A stretch of DNA of 64,000 bases from an uncultured Aeromonadales bacterium (GCA_902776275.1 CACYPI010000005.1:1-64000), one strand, 5' to 3'; numbered from the stretch's first letter, positions 7,941-19,531 are shown. Translations and numbers: made by a program. The notes: a model not told the origin generated them from the sequence alone.

Positions 7941-9074
7941 TTATTCGTCGGTGATCCCGGAGTTGCTGATGAGCTGCTTGTAGTAGTCCATCGATGCCTG
8001 ATCGGGCTCGTCGAGCAGCTTTGAGAACATGTGCTTAATCTGCTCCATGACCGAGGCGCGGCAGATGAACACAAGCTTCGAGCAGGGGTGGCCCTCCGGC
8101 CACTGGTTCATCGTGGCCAGCGGATAGAGCATGCCCATCACCGCGTGCACGATCACCGGCTTGTCCTGCCCCTGGATATTGAGTATTCCCTTGATCCTCA
8201 GGATCGAGTCCCCGTAGAGATCCTGCACGCCGCCGATTGCTGAAAGCAGCGTCAGCGCGTCGATGGGCTCCTCGTGCTCAAGGGCGAAGGAGTCCACATC
8301 GGTGTGGGCGATGATGCGGCGCTTGGCCACGCCGACCTCGCCCTGCACGCTGGCGGGCCTGAACGAGCCTGCCAGCGGCGCCTTGATCTCAAGCCAGGAC
8401 TTCACCTGGGTCTCGTAGTCCTGCTCGGTGTTCTTGTAGGGGCCGGTCTCGAAGAGCAGCTTGGGCGGCACGTTGCCGCGTACCATCGGGATGATCCTGC
8501 TGTTGGGGTTGATCTTGCGGCAGATGTCGATGATCGGATCGAGATCATCGGAGTCCACGAGATCGGTCTTGCTGATGAGGATGAGGTCTGAGAGGGCTAT
8601 CTGCTTTACCGCCTCGTACTGCTTCTTGAGCTGGTCGGCGATGAACTTGGCGTCGACCACGGTCACGGTGCCGGCGTAGTAGAAGTTCTGCATCAGGTAC
8701 TCGTCGCCGTTGAGCGTGGCGATGACGCCCGCAGGATCGGCAAGCCCCGTGGTCTCGATGAGCACGCGGTTGAACTTGGGGATGACGCCCTGCTGGGACT
8801 TCACGAGGTTCTGCGCCAGGCAGTCGATGAGCGCGCCCTGGAGCGAGCAGCAGATGCAGCCTGAGCCCAGCAGGACCACGGTGTCGTCGACGCTCTGCAC
8901 CAGCTCGTGGTCGAGGCCGACGTCGCCGAACTCGTTGATGAGGACCAGTGTGTCCTTGAGCTCCGGAGAGTTGACCCAGTGGTTGAGCAGCGTGGTCTTG
9001 CCGCTGCCTAGGAAGCCCGTGATGATGTTGACGGGGATGAGGTTGGGGTTCTCCCCCAGTGATGTGTCTGACAC
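7941..9074 (-). CDS. CobW/COG0523-family GTPase, putative metal chaperone
   Basis: 377 residues of the G3E GTPase family. Visible motifs: P-loop GFLGSGKTT (20-28), the metal-binding GCICC (72-76), LIETTGLADP (105-114) and the guanine motif as SKTD (about 168). The C-terminal third is the CobW_C domain. Relatives such as YjiA and ZigA bind zinc or other metals and are thought to deliver them to metalloenzymes; the target here is unknown and no Zur-like box was seen. The start is a GTG (9074), 5 bp after the PldB-like gene, making this the last gene of the spoT operon. Confidence 0.88.
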   Translation of the reverse strand: MSDTSLGENPNLIPVNIITGFLGSGKTTLLNHWVNSPELKDTLVLINEFGDVGLDHELVQSVDDTVVLLGSGCICCSLQGALIDCLAQNLVKSQQGVIPKFNRVLIETTGLADPAGVIATLNGDEYLMQNFYYAGTVTVVDAKFIADQLKKQYEAVKQIALSDLILISKTDLVDSDDLDPIIDICRKINPNSRIIPMVRGNVPPKLLFETGPYKNTEQDYETQVKSWLEIKAPLAGSFRPASVQGEVGVAKRRIIAHTDVDSFALEHEEPIDALTLLSAIGGVQDLYGDSILRIKGILNIQGQDKPVIVHAVMGMLYPLATMNQWPEGHPCSKLVFICRASVMEQIKHMFSKLLDEPDQASMDYYKQLISNSGITDE

Positions 9075-9079
9075 TTTGC

Positions 9080-10042
9080 CTATGCTCCGAAAATGTAGCC
9101 GAGCGCCCGCAGGAGGGCCGGGTTCCTGATCCCGTCGCTCTCGTTTATCACGTCGTGGAATGCCCCGCCAATGACCTCGAGCGAGGGGCTGAGCGCGTCG
9201 CCGCGGTGGCGGGTGTAGAAATCCACGGTCGCCGGGGTAGAAACCACCCGGTCGAGGCCCGCGGGCATAAACAAGACTTTAGAGCGCAGTTGCCGGCGGC
9301 TGGCCATGAGGGAGAGCTGCCGGAAGGTCGCGGCGCTCACGAAGCCGAACGTGGGGCTTCCGGTGAGCGTCTCAGGGTGCGCTGCGTAGTAGTCATGATA
9401 AGCCTCGTAGCGCTCCTTGCAGTGCGAGTGATAGTTTTCATCAAAAGGTATGCGCCTGTAGGCCGCGCCGTAGGGCGTGTAGAGCGCGCGCACGAAGGGC
9501 AGGCACCCGATGGTCGCGACGCACTCCATGGCGGCCTGGGAGAGCTTCACGCAAGGCCAGATGTAGGGGGCGATGAGCGCGCAGCGCGCAGGCGGGTTTT
9601 CAGCCTTGGAAATGAAGTCCAATGCCACGAGGCCGCCCATCGAGAAGGCCATGAGTCCGAAGTCCTTGATCTCAAGCTTTTCAATGAGCAATCTAATGTC
9701 GGAGCTCAGCGACTTGATGCTCCTGATGTGGCATTTCTGGGGGTCCCTGAGGAGCCGGTCGGAGAGGCCCTGCCCGCGCGCGAAGAGCACGCAGACCCGC
9801 GTCATTGTGCCCTGCATGCTGTAGAGGAACTCGGCGTACTTGTGCTCGGTCTCGCCGCGGCCCGGGATTATGGCAAGCGTGCGCTCGCAATGCCCGGGGC
9901 GGTACTCGCAGGCGGTGATGGTGACTCCATCGGGGGCCTTGATGCGTTGGATCCGCACGCTCCGGCTGTAGAAGGACTCGATGTCCTGCTTCTTTTGGAC
10001 AAATTCCCGGGCGGTCAGGAGCCTGGGGGGGATGTACGGCAT
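9080..10042 (-). CDS. Alpha/beta hydrolase, PldB-like lysophospholipase
   Basis: 320-residue serine hydrolase of the Hydrolase_4 (serine aminopeptidase S33) family. The likely triad is Ser134 in the elbow AFSMGG, Asp264 in AGLDRVVS and His296 in GAFHDVINE. The oxyanion region is IIPGRGETEHKY, and an FARGQGLSDR segment corresponds to the family's D-x-RGHG-x-S region. The closest familiar protein is lysophospholipase L2 (PldB). No signal peptide is seen, so it probably acts at the inner membrane or in the cytosol. It sits between spoT (31 bp upstream) and the CobW gene. Substrate is inferred from family only. Confidence 0.75.
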   Translation of the reverse strand: MPYIPPRLLTAREFVQKKQDIESFYSRSVRIQRIKAPDGVTITACEYRPGHCERTLAIIPGRGETEHKYAEFLYSMQGTMTRVCVLFARGQGLSDRLLRDPQKCHIRSIKSLSSDIRLLIEKLEIKDFGLMAFSMGGLVALDFISKAENPPARCALIAPYIWPCVKLSQAAMECVATIGCLPFVRALYTPYGAAYRRIPFDENYHSHCKERYEAYHDYYAAHPETLTGSPTFGFVSAATFRQLSLMASRRQLRSKVLFMPAGLDRVVSTPATVDFYTRHRGDALSPSLEVIGGAFHDVINESDGIRNPALLRALGYIFGA

Positions 10043-10073
10043 GGGGAATGGCCTCCGCGAAGGGGCGCTGGCC

Positions 10074-12248
10074 TCAATGGCGCCTTGAGATCTTCAAAAC
10101 GTTGGGGACGGCCTTGATGCGCTTGATGACGCCTGCAAGGTGCATGCGGTCCCTAACGGTGACGGTGAGCTTCATCACCGCGGTGTTCTCGTCCTTCTGC
10201 TCGGAGCTGATGCTCTGCACCGAGGAGCCGGCGATGTCGACCGCGTTGAGCACCTCGGTCATGATCCCCTGGCGCTTCTCGAGCTCGACGATGATCCCGG
10301 TGTTGAAGCTCTGCTCGGAGGCCACGGCCAGATCCCAGCCCACCTTGAGCAGCTTGGTCGGATCCTTCTCGATCGCGCGCAGGTTGCCGCAGCCCTTGCG
10401 GTGGATGACCAGGCCGCGGCCCGAGGCGACGTGGGCGATGATCTCGTCGCCGGGGATCGGCATGCAGCACTGCGCGAAGACGTAGGGCACGCCGCCGGTG
10501 CCGGTGATGGGCAGCCCGGAGTTCTCAGGCGAGCTGGGGGCGAGCATCCGCGCCACCGAGACGGTGAGGATGTTGCCCATCGCGACGTCGGCAAAGAGCG
10601 ACTTGAGATCGGGCTTGTTGAAGTGCTTGAGCACCTTGGCGATGGTGTCCTCGGGGATGTCCTCGATGTGGCGCCCGTGCAGCGCGTTGAGCAGCAGGCG
10701 GCGGCCGATCAACTCGCACTCCTGGGTGCGCAGGCCCTTGAGGTACTGGCGGATCTTCGAGCGGGCCTTAGAGGTGACCACGCTTGAGAGCCAGATGGCG
10801 TTGGGCCTGGCGTTGGGATTGGTGATGATCTCGACCGTCTGGCCGGACTCCAGCGGGTGGGAGAGCGGGAAGGAGTGGTGGTTGACGATGGAGCCGATGC
10901 AGTGCTGCCCGATGTCGGTGTGCACGGCGTAGGCGAAGTCCACTGGGGTCGCCCCCTTGGGCAGGTCGTAGATCTTGCCCTCCGGCGTGAAGATGTAGAT
11001 GGCGTCCGGAAAGAGGTCGGTCTTGACGTCCTCGATGAACTCCTTAGAGCTGTCCGAGCTGTTCTGGAGGTCGATGATGTTCTTGAGCCAAAGCTGGGCG
11101 TTGCGCTGGGAGGTGGTGGAGACCGGCTCCGAGCCGCTCTCCTTGTAGGCCCAGTGGGCTGCGACGCCGCGCGCTGCTATCTGATCCATGAACTCGGTGC
11201 GGATCTGGATCTCCACGGGCACGCCGCGCGGGCCGATGAGCGAGGTGTGCAGCGACTGGTAGCCGTTGATCTTCGGGATGGCGATGTAGTCCTTGAATCC
11301 GCCGGGGCGCGGCTTGAAGAGGCTGTGCATCTGCCCCAGCACGCGGTAGCAGGTGTCGACGTCCTTCAAGATGATCCTAAAGGCGTAGACGTCCATGATC
11401 TCCGAGAACTGGAGCTCCTTGCGCACCATCTTGCGGTAGATGCTGTAGATGCGCTTCTCGCGCCCGAGCACCCGCGCCTCGATCCCCACATCCTCCAGGC
11501 GCTTGCGGATGAGCTTCAGGATCCCCTCCACGACCTCGCGGCGGTTGTTGCGCGCGCGCGTCACGGCAGCCTTCAAGATGCGGTAGCGCATCGGGTAGAG
11601 CGCGGCCATCCCCAGCTCCTCGAGCTCGGACTTGATGTCCGAGATGCCCAGGCGGTTGGCGATCGGCGCGAACACATCGAGCGTCTCGCGGGCGATGCGC
11701 TTGCGCTTGTCCTCGCGCAGCGCTCCCAGGGTGCGCATGTTGTGGGTGCGGTCGGCAAGCTTGATCAGGATGACGCGGATGTCACGGGTCATCGCGAGGA
11801 TCATCTTGCGGAAGTTCTCGGTCTGGGCCTCGCGGTAGTTGTGGAAATTAAGCTTGTCGAGCTTGGTGACGCCTTCGACCAGCGTCTCCACGGCAACACC
11901 GAAGTTGCGCTCTAGATCCTGATCCTGGGTGTCGGTGTCCTCTACCACGTCGTGCAATAGGGCCGCCTGGACCGACTCGGAATCGAGGTGCATCTTCGCG
12001 ACGATGGTCGCCACGGCGATCGGGTGGATGATGTATGGCTCGCCGGAGGCGCGGCGCTGCTTGGAATGGGCGTTGTCCGCCAGGACGAAGGCCCGGTCGA
12101 CGGCTGCCGCCTCGTCTGCAGGCAGGTAGGAGGAGACGAGCTCCCTCAGGTGGACGTAGTAATGGAGGTTGGGAGAATGGAGCACGGCCTCAGATGGGCG
12201 CATGGCATCGCCGCTTGATGCGCTGGCGTTGTCATTGGGATCTCCCAT
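10074..12248 (-). CDS. spoT: Bifunctional (p)ppGpp synthetase/hydrolase
   Basis: 724 residues with the RSH order: HD hydrolase (HDVVEDTD at 99-106), synthetase (GREKRIYSIYRKM, then YIAIPKINGYQSLHT), TGS (about 415-475), zinc-finger region AQCCMPIPGDEIIAH and C-terminal ACT (about 645-724). It controls the stringent alarmone. The hydrolase residues look intact, so it can degrade (p)ppGpp. The RxKD switch motif of bifunctional enzymes reads GFKD (317-320), an Arg-to-Gly change. It follows rpoZ by 24 bp, the usual gammaproteobacterial pairing. Confidence 0.96.
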   Translation of the reverse strand: MGDPNDNASASSGDAMRPSEAVLHSPNLHYYVHLRELVSSYLPADEAAAVDRAFVLADNAHSKQRRASGEPYIIHPIAVATIVAKMHLDSESVQAALLHDVVEDTDTQDQDLERNFGVAVETLVEGVTKLDKLNFHNYREAQTENFRKMILAMTRDIRVILIKLADRTHNMRTLGALREDKRKRIARETLDVFAPIANRLGISDIKSELEELGMAALYPMRYRILKAAVTRARNNRREVVEGILKLIRKRLEDVGIEARVLGREKRIYSIYRKMVRKELQFSEIMDVYAFRIILKDVDTCYRVLGQMHSLFKPRPGGFKDYIAIPKINGYQSLHTSLIGPRGVPVEIQIRTEFMDQIAARGVAAHWAYKESGSEPVSTTSQRNAQLWLKNIIDLQNSSDSSKEFIEDVKTDLFPDAIYIFTPEGKIYDLPKGATPVDFAYAVHTDIGQHCIGSIVNHHSFPLSHPLESGQTVEIITNPNARPNAIWLSSVVTSKARSKIRQYLKGLRTQECELIGRRLLLNALHGRHIEDIPEDTIAKVLKHFNKPDLKSLFADVAMGNILTVSVARMLAPSSPENSGLPITGTGGVPYVFAQCCMPIPGDEIIAHVASGRGLVIHRKGCGNLRAIEKDPTKLLKVGWDLAVASEQSFNTGIIVELEKRQGIMTEVLNAVDIAGSSVQSISSEQKDENTAVMKLTVTVRDRMHLAGVIKRIKAVPNVLKISRRH

Positions 12249-12272
12249 GGGCCGTGCCTCCGCTTGCGGATC

Positions 12273-12557
12273 TCAGGCGAACATCTCTGCGCCGTCGATG
12301 GGGGCGAACTCGCTGTCGGACGGATGGGCGGCTGCGTCGCGCAGGCGCTCCTTGCGGTCCTGCTTGTCGAGGAACTCCTCGGTGATGAGGCCTTCCTCGA
12401 TCTCGCGCAGCGCGATCACGGTGGGCTTGTCGTTCTCCTCGTCGACGAGCGGCTTGCTGCCCATCGAGATCTGGCGGGCGCGGCGGGCCGCGAGCAGGAC
12501 GAGATCGAAGCGGTTGCCCACTTTGTTGACTGCGTCTTCTACCGTAACTCTGGCCAT
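12273..12557 (-). CDS. rpoZ: RNA polymerase omega subunit
   Basis: 94 residues beginning [29 protein letters not shown], the omega signature; length matches E. coli (91). It helps assemble beta-prime and mediates ppGpp sensing at site 1 in proteobacteria, which suits its place directly upstream of spoT. A 72-bp gap separates it from gmk and contains two -10-like elements, so it may have its own promoter as well as readthrough. Confidence 0.96.
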   Translation of the reverse strand: MARVTVEDAVNKVGNRFDLVLLAARRARQISMGSKPLVDEENDKPTVIALREIEEGLITEEFLDKQDRKERLRDAAAHPSDSEFAPIDGAEMFA

Positions 12558-12597
12558 TTGCTGTTACCTTCTGGTTTAAATGATTAGGCTTGTGCTT

Positions 12598-12617
12598 ATT
12601 TTAGCCCAACGATTATA
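12598..12617 (-). promoter_or_regulatory. Possible rpoZ promoter(s)
   Basis: Two -10-like elements on the minus strand in the gmk-rpoZ gap: TATAAT (12617-12612) and TAAAAT (12603-12598). Confidence 0.4.
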
Positions 12618-12629
12618 CATCACGGCGGC

Positions 12630-13929
<1,300 letters not shown>

Positions 13930-13934
13930 GCTGC

Positions 13935-14549
13935 TCACTTCTTGCTGATGCTGTAGGCGGCGAGGATCTCGTCGGGGGTGAGGTTGCGGTGCTCCTCGAA
14001 CTCCCTTACGAGGTCGAACTCGGTGTTGTCCATCGCCAGCTCCAGGAAGAACACGTTGCTGCCTTCGGTGGTGAAGGTCACCTTGCTGAACCTGGGGTTG
14101 TCGAGGTTGACGCTGATGCTGATCTGCAGCTCGCGCGGCAGCGCCAGCATCTTGGGCTGGGACTGGGTGATGGAGGTGTGCAGCTTGTCGTTCACGTTCT
14201 TGGTGAAGTTGCCGAGGATCTGGTTCATCAGCTCGCCTAAGGCGTTGGAGACCTCCTCGGAGGTGTAGTTGATCGCCTGGTCCTTCTCAGGGATGCCCAT
14301 GGCGGTCATGTAGTTGCGGTACAGCTCCATCGCCGTCTCCTTGGGGAAGTTGATGACCACCATGCCCGAGAACGAGCCGGTGAACATCACGAACGTGCCG
14401 ATGTCCGGCGTGAGCGTGGTCTTGGAGATGCGCTGGACCATCGGCGCGTACTTGACCTTGTGAGAGGTCGCTGAAGTGAGCACGGCGGCGACGGAGTCGC
14501 AAAGCCCCAGCATGAGGTCGTCGTAGTTGATGATCTTCTTATCGGCCAT
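13935..14549 (-). CDS. DUF3334 family protein (CheX-like)
   Basis: 204 residues. The segments MVQRISKTTLTPDIGTFV, SEEVSNALGELMNQILGNFT and SITQSQPKMLALPRE match my memory of DUF3334 proteins of Shewanella, Vibrio and Aeromonas, whose fold resembles the CheC/CheX phosphatases. No signal peptide or membrane segment is seen. Function is unknown; a role in signalling is inferred only from the CheX-like fold. Here it precedes engB, overlapping or abutting it, rather than chemotaxis genes. A TAAAAT element at 14594-14599 may be its promoter. Confidence 0.75.
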   Translation of the reverse strand: MADKKIINYDDLMLGLCDSVAAVLTSATSHKVKYAPMVQRISKTTLTPDIGTFVMFTGSFSGMVVINFPKETAMELYRNYMTAMGIPEKDQAINYTSEEVSNALGELMNQILGNFTKNVNDKLHTSITQSQPKMLALPRELQISISVNLDNPRFSKVTFTTEGSNVFFLELAMDNTEFDLVREFEEHRNLTPDEILAAYSISKK

Positions 14550-14593
14550 GATTTTCCCTCCGGAATGCGGCCCAGAGCCGCTGTTTTTCCGTC

Positions 14594-14599
14594 ATTTTA
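14594..14599 (-). promoter_or_regulatory. Possible -10 of the DUF3334-engB-gmk unit
   Basis: TAAAAT on the minus strand, about 45 bp upstream of the start codon. No -35 recognised. Confidence 0.35.
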
Positions 14600-14643
14600 A
14601 CCGAGGGGTGGCGCGCGGACGAGGGCCTGGATCAGAAAATGAC

Positions 14644-14662
14644 GCCCGGGGCGCCCCCGGGC
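14644..14662 (-). terminator. ntrC terminator
   Basis: GCCCGGGG/CCCCGGGC perfect 8-bp stem with a 3-nt loop, 7 bp past the ntrC stop; the minus strand continues GTCATTTTCT. Confidence 0.7.
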
Positions 14663-14669
14663 GCGGGCC

Positions 14670-16124
14670 CTACTTGATGTTGAGCTCCTTGATCTTGCGC
14701 GTGAGGGTGTTGCGCCCCCAGCCCAGGAGCCTCGCCGACTCCTGCTTGTGGTTGCCGGTGAAGCTCAGCGTGGCCTCGAGCATGACACGCTCGAACTCCG
14801 GAACGGCCTCGGAGAGGATGTCGCGCTCGCCCGATCTCAGGCGGCTGTCGACCCAGTTGCGCAGCTGCTCCTGCCAGGAGGTGGCCTCCTTGGTCGAGCC
14901 GGTGATCGGGGCGGCTCCTGGCGTGTGCACGGGCTGGGCGCGGGCGTGCAGGAAGTCCTGGGGCAGGTCCACGAGCTGGATGTCGTTGCCCGTGACCATG
15001 ATGGTCAGGTACTTGCACAGGTTCTTGAGCTGGGTGACGTTGCCAGGCCAGCTCTGGCGGCAGAGGAACACGAGCACCTCGGAGGTGAGCTTCTTGGGCT
15101 CGGTGCGCGCCTCAGCCGCCGCCTGCGCGAGGAAGTGCTTGGCGAGCATCGGGATGTCGTTGTTGCGCTCGCGCAGCGGCGGCATGTTCACGTTGATGAC
15201 GTTCAGGCGGTAATAGAGGTCGGCGATGAAGGTCCCCGACTGGGCCATTGACTCGAGATCCTTTGAGGAGGAGGCGATGATCCTGACGTCGGCCTTCACC
15301 GGACGGTCGGCCCCCACCGGGATGTAGTCGCCGGTCTGTAGCAGCCTCAGGAGCCTGGTCTGGGCGTCCATCGGCATGTCGCAGATCTCGTTTATGAAGA
15401 GCGTGCCGCCTTCGGCCTGCTTGAGCGCGCAGGGCTCCTCGTCGTCGCCGTCCCTGGCTCCCCCGAAGATCTGCGACTGGATCATGTCCTGCGGGACCGA
15501 GGACATGTTGACAGTCACGAAGGCCCTGCCCTTGCGCGCGCCGTGGTTGTGCAATGCCTGGGCCACGAGCTCGCGGCCGGTGCCGACCTCGCCGTGGATG
15601 AGCACCGGGAGGTCGGTTCTGGAGACGCGGCCGATGAACTTGAAGACCTCCTGCATCACCGGGGACTTGCCGATGATCTCCTCCTCCTCGCCTGCGTTGC
15701 TGCTGAGGGCGGGGGCGTCGCCCTGGCGGGCCTTCTCCTCGCGCATCTTCCTGGTGTTGAAGCGGTGGAGCGCGGCGCGCCTGATCACGGCGACGGCAGC
15801 CTCGATGTCGAAGGGCTTGGGCAGGTACTCGAACGAGCCCTGCTCGTAGGAGTCGATGGCCGCGGCCAGATCGCTGTGGGCGGTCATGATGATGAACGGG
15901 ATGTCAGGATCGGTCTTGTGGACTTCCTTGATGAGGGCGAGGCCGTCGACGCCCGGCATCCTGATGTCGGAGACTATGACGTCCGGAACCTCGCGCTGGA
16001 GGGCCGCCAGGGCCGCGTCGCCGTTCTCGAACAGGCGGTGCCTTATGCTGTTGACGTCGAGTGCCTTGTCGAAAACAAAGCGGATGCTGGCGTCATCGTC
16101 AATGATCCAGATCATGGGATTCAT
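14670..16124 (-). CDS. ntrC: NtrC-type response regulator with degenerate AAA+ domain
   Basis: 484 residues with NtrC architecture: receiver 1-120 (Asp53 in VSDIRMP, acidic pocket Asp9-Asp11, Lys103), AAA+ domain about 148-390, and an intact Fis-type helix-turn-helix HKQESARLLGWGRNTLTRK at the C-terminus. The central domain is damaged where it matters. Walker A reads GEVGTGREL (Arg184 for Lys). The GAFTGA loop that contacts sigma-54 is missing (residues 221-235 read GGARDGDDEEPCALK). Walker B reads GGTLFINEI (Asn245 for Asp). FRED has become FIAD, and sensor II GNVRQL has become GNVTQL. It should bind DNA and be phosphorylated but not activate sigma-54 promoters. It overlaps ntrB by 4 bp. Confidence 0.92.
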   Translation of the reverse strand: MNPMIWIIDDDASIRFVFDKALDVNSIRHRLFENGDAALAALQREVPDVIVSDIRMPGVDGLALIKEVHKTDPDIPFIIMTAHSDLAAAIDSYEQGSFEYLPKPFDIEAAVAVIRRAALHRFNTRKMREEKARQGDAPALSSNAGEEEEIIGKSPVMQEVFKFIGRVSRTDLPVLIHGEVGTGRELVAQALHNHGARKGRAFVTVNMSSVPQDMIQSQIFGGARDGDDEEPCALKQAEGGTLFINEICDMPMDAQTRLLRLLQTGDYIPVGADRPVKADVRIIASSSKDLESMAQSGTFIADLYYRLNVINVNMPPLRERNNDIPMLAKHFLAQAAAEARTEPKKLTSEVLVFLCRQSWPGNVTQLKNLCKYLTIMVTGNDIQLVDLPQDFLHARAQPVHTPGAAPITGSTKEATSWQEQLRNWVDSRLRSGERDILSEAVPEFERVMLEATLSFTGNHKQESARLLGWGRNTLTRKIKELNIK

Positions 16125-17230
16125 AAAGACTTTACCTCGCTTGTCGATTGCGTGCTTTTAGGGGGCTTGGGAATGGGGAGGACGATCTTGAAGGTTGTCT
16201 CGGCAGGGGTGCTGCGGCACTCGAGCGAGCCGCCGTGGCGCTCGATGATGCCCTGGGCTATGGAAAGCCCCAGGCCGTTGCCGTTCTGCTTGGTGGTGAC
16301 CATGGGGTAGAAGATCCGCTGCCTAAGCTCCTCGGGGATCTCCGGCCCGTTGTCGGTGATCGAGATGGCGACCACGGTCGGATACTTGTGCTCGCGCACG
16401 ATGTGGCCCGACTCGGCGCGGGTGACCACGCGCACCAGCGGGTGCTCGGTGTGCGCGTCGGCCATGGCCTCGATGGCGTTGTTGACGATGTTCAGCAGCA
16501 CCTGCTGCATCGAGTCGACGTCGAGCTTGAGCTCGGGCAGCGAGGGATCGTAGTCCTTCTCGAAGCGCACGCTGGCCTTCTTCTGCATCGCCGAGAGCGA
16601 GAGCACCTTCTCGATGACGTAGTGGATGTTGACCCAGACCATGGGGCTTGGGCGCTGGGGCCCCAGCAGGTTGTCCACGAGCTTCTTGAGGCGGTCGGTC
16701 TGATCGATGATGACCGAGGTGTACTCCTTGATGGCCGGATCCTTCTTGGCATAGGACAGCTCGAGCAGCTGCGCCGCGCCGCGGATGCCGCCCAGGGGGT
16801 TCTTGATCTCGTGGGCGATGTTGCGCACCAGGTCGCGCGCCGCCGTGTGCTGGGTCTGCAGCGAGACCGCGTCGGCCAGGCGCTGCTGGTGGTCTATCGA
16901 GTGCATCTCGATGAGCAGCCCGTGGCCGCGGCCGCTGTAGAGCCCCACCGAGAGGTTGACGCTCAGGCTGAAGCCGGGCTCTGGCGAGAGCATCACGCCT
17001 GCGGCGGTGAAGCCCTGGAAGCTCGATTTCACCGGATTGGGGAGGTTTGAGAGGAACGAGGCCTCGCTGCGATCCACGATATCGCAGAACTTGAGCGTTT
17101 CGAGGCGCAGGTGCGACATCGACAAAAGCTGCTCGGCCGCCGGGTTGGCATAGACGATCCGCAGCTGCGAATCGGTCACCAGGATGGCCGTGTACAGTCC
17201 CTCGATGATTGATTTTGGTTCAGTGTGCAT
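16121..17230 (-). CDS. ntrB: Nitrogen regulation sensor kinase NtrB (GlnL)
   Basis: 369 residues: N-terminal PAS domain (about 5-115), H box NIAHEIKNPLGGIRGAAQLLE with His140, N box NIVNNAIEAM and G2 box GNGLGLSIAQ. It autophosphorylates and donates phosphate to NtrC under control of PII. The G1 box reads DNGPEIP, with Glu297 in place of the second glycine of DxGxG, which may weaken ATP binding. No membrane segment, as usual for NtrB. glnA, the common upstream neighbour, is not here. An NtrC-type site lies about 70-90 bp upstream. Confidence 0.93.
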   Translation of the reverse strand: MHTEPKSIIEGLYTAILVTDSQLRIVYANPAAEQLLSMSHLRLETLKFCDIVDRSEASFLSNLPNPVKSSFQGFTAAGVMLSPEPGFSLSVNLSVGLYSGRGHGLLIEMHSIDHQQRLADAVSLQTQHTAARDLVRNIAHEIKNPLGGIRGAAQLLELSYAKKDPAIKEYTSVIIDQTDRLKKLVDNLLGPQRPSPMVWVNIHYVIEKVLSLSAMQKKASVRFEKDYDPSLPELKLDVDSMQQVLLNIVNNAIEAMADAHTEHPLVRVVTRAESGHIVREHKYPTVVAISITDNGPEIPEELRQRIFYPMVTTKQNGNGLGLSIAQGIIERHGGSLECRSTPAETTFKIVLPIPKPPKSTQSTSEVKSL

Positions 17231-17251
17231 GGGTTCTGCTGAGCAAATCTA

Positions 17252-17262
17252 GTGCAATGCAC
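17252..17262. promoter_or_regulatory. GTGCA-A-TGCAC palindrome upstream of ntrB
   Basis: Perfect 11-bp inverted repeat 22 bp before the ntrB ATG. The half-sites are those of NtrC but in the opposite order, so it may be a second or unrelated operator. Confidence 0.4.
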
Positions 17263-17301
17263 AAATCTTAGATCAAAACAAAACGAGATGCATCAGACAT
17301 A

Positions 17302-17316
17302 GCACAAAAATAGTGC
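17302..17316. promoter_or_regulatory. Candidate NtrC binding site
   Basis: GCAC-AAAAATA-GTGC, matching the NtrC pattern GCAC-N7-GTGC, flanked by A/T and A. About 70 bp upstream of ntrB. In E. coli NtrC represses the glnL (ntrB) promoter through such a site, so autoregulation is likely. Confidence 0.6.
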
Positions 17317-17398
17317 ACGGTTTTAAGGGTTGCCGGACGTCTGAAAGGGGAGGTAAATCGAGATTTTATGTTGTCTTACAAGGAGTTAAAACAAGACA

Positions 17399-17422
17399 GG
17401 GCAGTGGAAAACTCCGCTGCCC
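17399..17422 (-). terminator. typA terminator
   Basis: GGGCAG/CTGCCC extended by GGA/TCC with one G-T pair, loop AAAC, about 25 bp past the typA stop; the minus strand continues TGTCTTGTTTT. Confidence 0.6.
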
Positions 17423-17448
17423 CGCCATTTTCAACGCTGGATTTTGGC

Positions 17449-19287
<1,839 letters not shown>

Positions 19288-19522
19288 TTGTGTGTATCCT
19301 GTGGTTAGGTCTGATGTCCCCTGCGGCGCGCGCGGGGGATCACGGGTTGCCCATGCTCCGGAATGGGCCGGAGGCCGGGCTTTGCCTGTCCCTTTTTCGA
19401 GGCGGGACGATGCTTCTGACAAAATCGTAATATTTTAACGTAGTTTTTGACGCATGACGCATTCTTACGCCTTGCGCCGTGGCAGCGCGGGCATCCCCGG
19501 CGGGGCGGGCGCAGGGATGATT

Positions 19523-19531
19523 TGCTAGAAT
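19523..19531 (+). promoter_or_regulatory. yihY promoter (extended -10)
   Basis: TGCTAGAAT, about 36 bp before the GTG start; no -35 seen. Confidence 0.6.

Noticed and set aside
17231..17448. glnA or sigma-54 promoter upstream of ntrB
   Set aside because: No glnA coding sequence and no GG-N10-GC (-24/-12) pair were recognised in this gap.
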